NCBI GenBank assembly: GCA_009724975.1
Contig: SRXB01000086.1
Span: 1 to 8,052, forward strand
Length of the DNA stretch: 8,052 bases
Source of the DNA: a bacterium
Lineage (GTDB): Bacteria; Desulfobacterota; Deferrisomatia; Deferrisomatales; BM512
Direction of reading: 5' to 3'
Below the pieces are notes generated by a model. That model worked only from the letters and a program-made list of their open reading frames with translations. It did no database searches and was not told the origin of the DNA. Below, one piece after another: positions 5,368 through 8,052 of this stretch (position 1 is the stretch's first letter; every line of letters starts with the position of its first letter). Position numbers and translations under genes: made by a program.

Positions 5368-5704
5368 TGCCCGCCTTGGCTATGAGCTCTTCGAGCTTTT
5401 GGCCGCGCTCGACAGATTCGTCGAAGAAAAAGCGAATCTCGGGGGTGGATTTTAGCTTGAGGAATTTGCCGATTTCGCGGCGTACGAAGGGCTTCGCGCT
5501 CTCAAGGCCCTTGGCGGTGTCGGCCCGGGCCTTCTCATCGCCGAAAACGGTGTAGAAAATCTTCGCCACCTTCAAATCGGGCGAGACTTCGGCGTCGGTC
5601 ACCGTGATGAACCCTATGCGGGGGTCTTTTATCTCCCGCGCTATTATAGAGGCCACCTCTTCCTTCAAAAGGTCGGCGACCCTGCGCGTTCTTACCGTTG
5701 ACAC
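5351..5704 (-). CDS. rbfA: Ribosome-binding factor A
   Basis: RbfA binds the immature 30S near the 16S 5' helix 1 and decoding region and is needed for late maturation and cold adaptation. At 117 residues the protein is one KH-like domain. Recognisable parts are the N-terminal RTRRVADLLKEEVASII, the strand pair KDPRIGFITVTDAEVSPDL (26-44), the YTVFGD turn, and the C-terminal helix and strand RREIGKFLKLKSTPEIRFFFD (residues 75-95). The start is GTG at 5704. Upstream is only a weak purine-rich site (AGAAG, 7 nt away), but the frame has no better start and the N-terminus aligns with the family. It lies 18 nt after the DUF503 gene, and its end overlaps the start of the DHH gene. Confidence 0.97.
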   Translation of the reverse strand: MSTVRTRRVADLLKEEVASIIAREIKDPRIGFITVTDAEVSPDLKVAKIFYTVFGDEKARADTAKGLESAKPFVRREIGKFLKLKSTPEIRFFFDESVERGQKLEELIAKAGNVSSK

Positions 5705-5722
5705 TTTTTCGCTTCTTTCGTT

Positions 5723-6013
5723 TTACAGATTGATGAGTTCGATGGAGGCGCGCCCCACCTCGCAAAGGCCGGTTCCGACCAGGTAATCGACGAGTTTGTC
5801 CAACACCGAGTTGGCGTGGCTCTTGTCGTTGGTGACAAGGGCGCAGGCTATGACCGCTTTTTGGTGCAGGTCCATATCCTCCACCTCGGCGGCGCTCACG
5901 GGGAAGTTTTCGCGCAGGCGGTTCAAAACCCGCTTCACCACGCTTCTTTTCTCTTTGAGGCCCTGCGCGCCGTGGATATAAAGCTCGATCTTTACAGCGC
6001 CGACCACAACCAC
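5723..6013 (-). CDS. ylxP: DUF503 family protein (YlxP-like)
   Basis: This is a small protein of a widespread family nearly always found between infB and rbfA. Its exact role is not settled; position suggests a link to 30S assembly or translation initiation. The 96 residues show the family pattern: an N-terminal strand GAVKIELYIHGAQGLKEKRSV (5-25), then an Arg/Lys-rich helix KRVLNRLRENFPVSAAEVEDMD (27-48), and a C-terminal VEDMD...IELINL ending. It begins at GTG 6013, with AAGGAGG 5 nt upstream overlapping the infB TAA. A second GTG two codons later (6007) has 11-nt spacing and could be used instead. The arrangement predicts tight coupling to infB. Confidence 0.93.
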   Translation of the reverse strand: MVVVGAVKIELYIHGAQGLKEKRSVVKRVLNRLRENFPVSAAEVEDMDLHQKAVIACALVTNDKSHANSVLDKLVDYLVGTGLCEVGRASIELINL

Positions 6014-6023
6014 GCGGGCCTCC

Positions 6024-8052
<2,029 letters not shown>

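Overview
The window is dominated by a single minus-strand housekeeping operon, read from the right edge to the left: infB (its 5' part lies beyond the window), a DUF503/YlxP-family gene, rbfA, a DHH-family nanoRNase/pAp phosphatase gene (nrnA-like), truB, rpsO and pnp. It ends at a strong intrinsic terminator just left of pnp. The coding DNA is GC-rich. This order, with a DHH gene between rbfA and truB and with rpsO-pnp following, is the one I know from Geobacter-like and other Desulfobacterota (deltaproteobacterial) genomes. A member of that group or a neighbouring phylum is my best guess, but the sequence alone does not fix the taxon.

Layout. Positions 8052-3493 hold infB, DUF503, rbfA, nrnA-like and truB, packed with gaps of 6-18 nt or a 17-nt overlap. 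Positions 3492-3372 are a longer leader before rpsO. It carries a possible extended -10 promoter, a 10-bp GC-rich stem-loop that would lie at the very 5' end of the transcript, and four tandem heptamers, the last of which contains the Shine-Dalgarno. Positions 3101-3009 separate rpsO from pnp and contain two GC hairpins that cannot form together. Positions 878-1 are clearly AT-richer. They contain the pnp terminator, a C-rich and nearly G-free tract, three REP-like palindromes headed by GTAG, and one small two-helix membrane protein gene of unknown function. Positions 1-134 hold only repeat material.

How the genes fit together: infB (initiation), rbfA and rpsO (30S maturation and structure), and truB (tRNA psi55) make and use the translation apparatus. 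PNPase degrades RNA from the 3' end, and the NrnA-like enzyme is expected to finish off the 2-5-mers PNPase leaves. The operon therefore joins translation initiation, ribosome and tRNA maturation and RNA turnover, as in many bacteria. I found no novel defence, metabolic or mobile system. The parts worth a second look are the RNA leaders of rpsO and pnp and the repeat-rich AT-rich flank.
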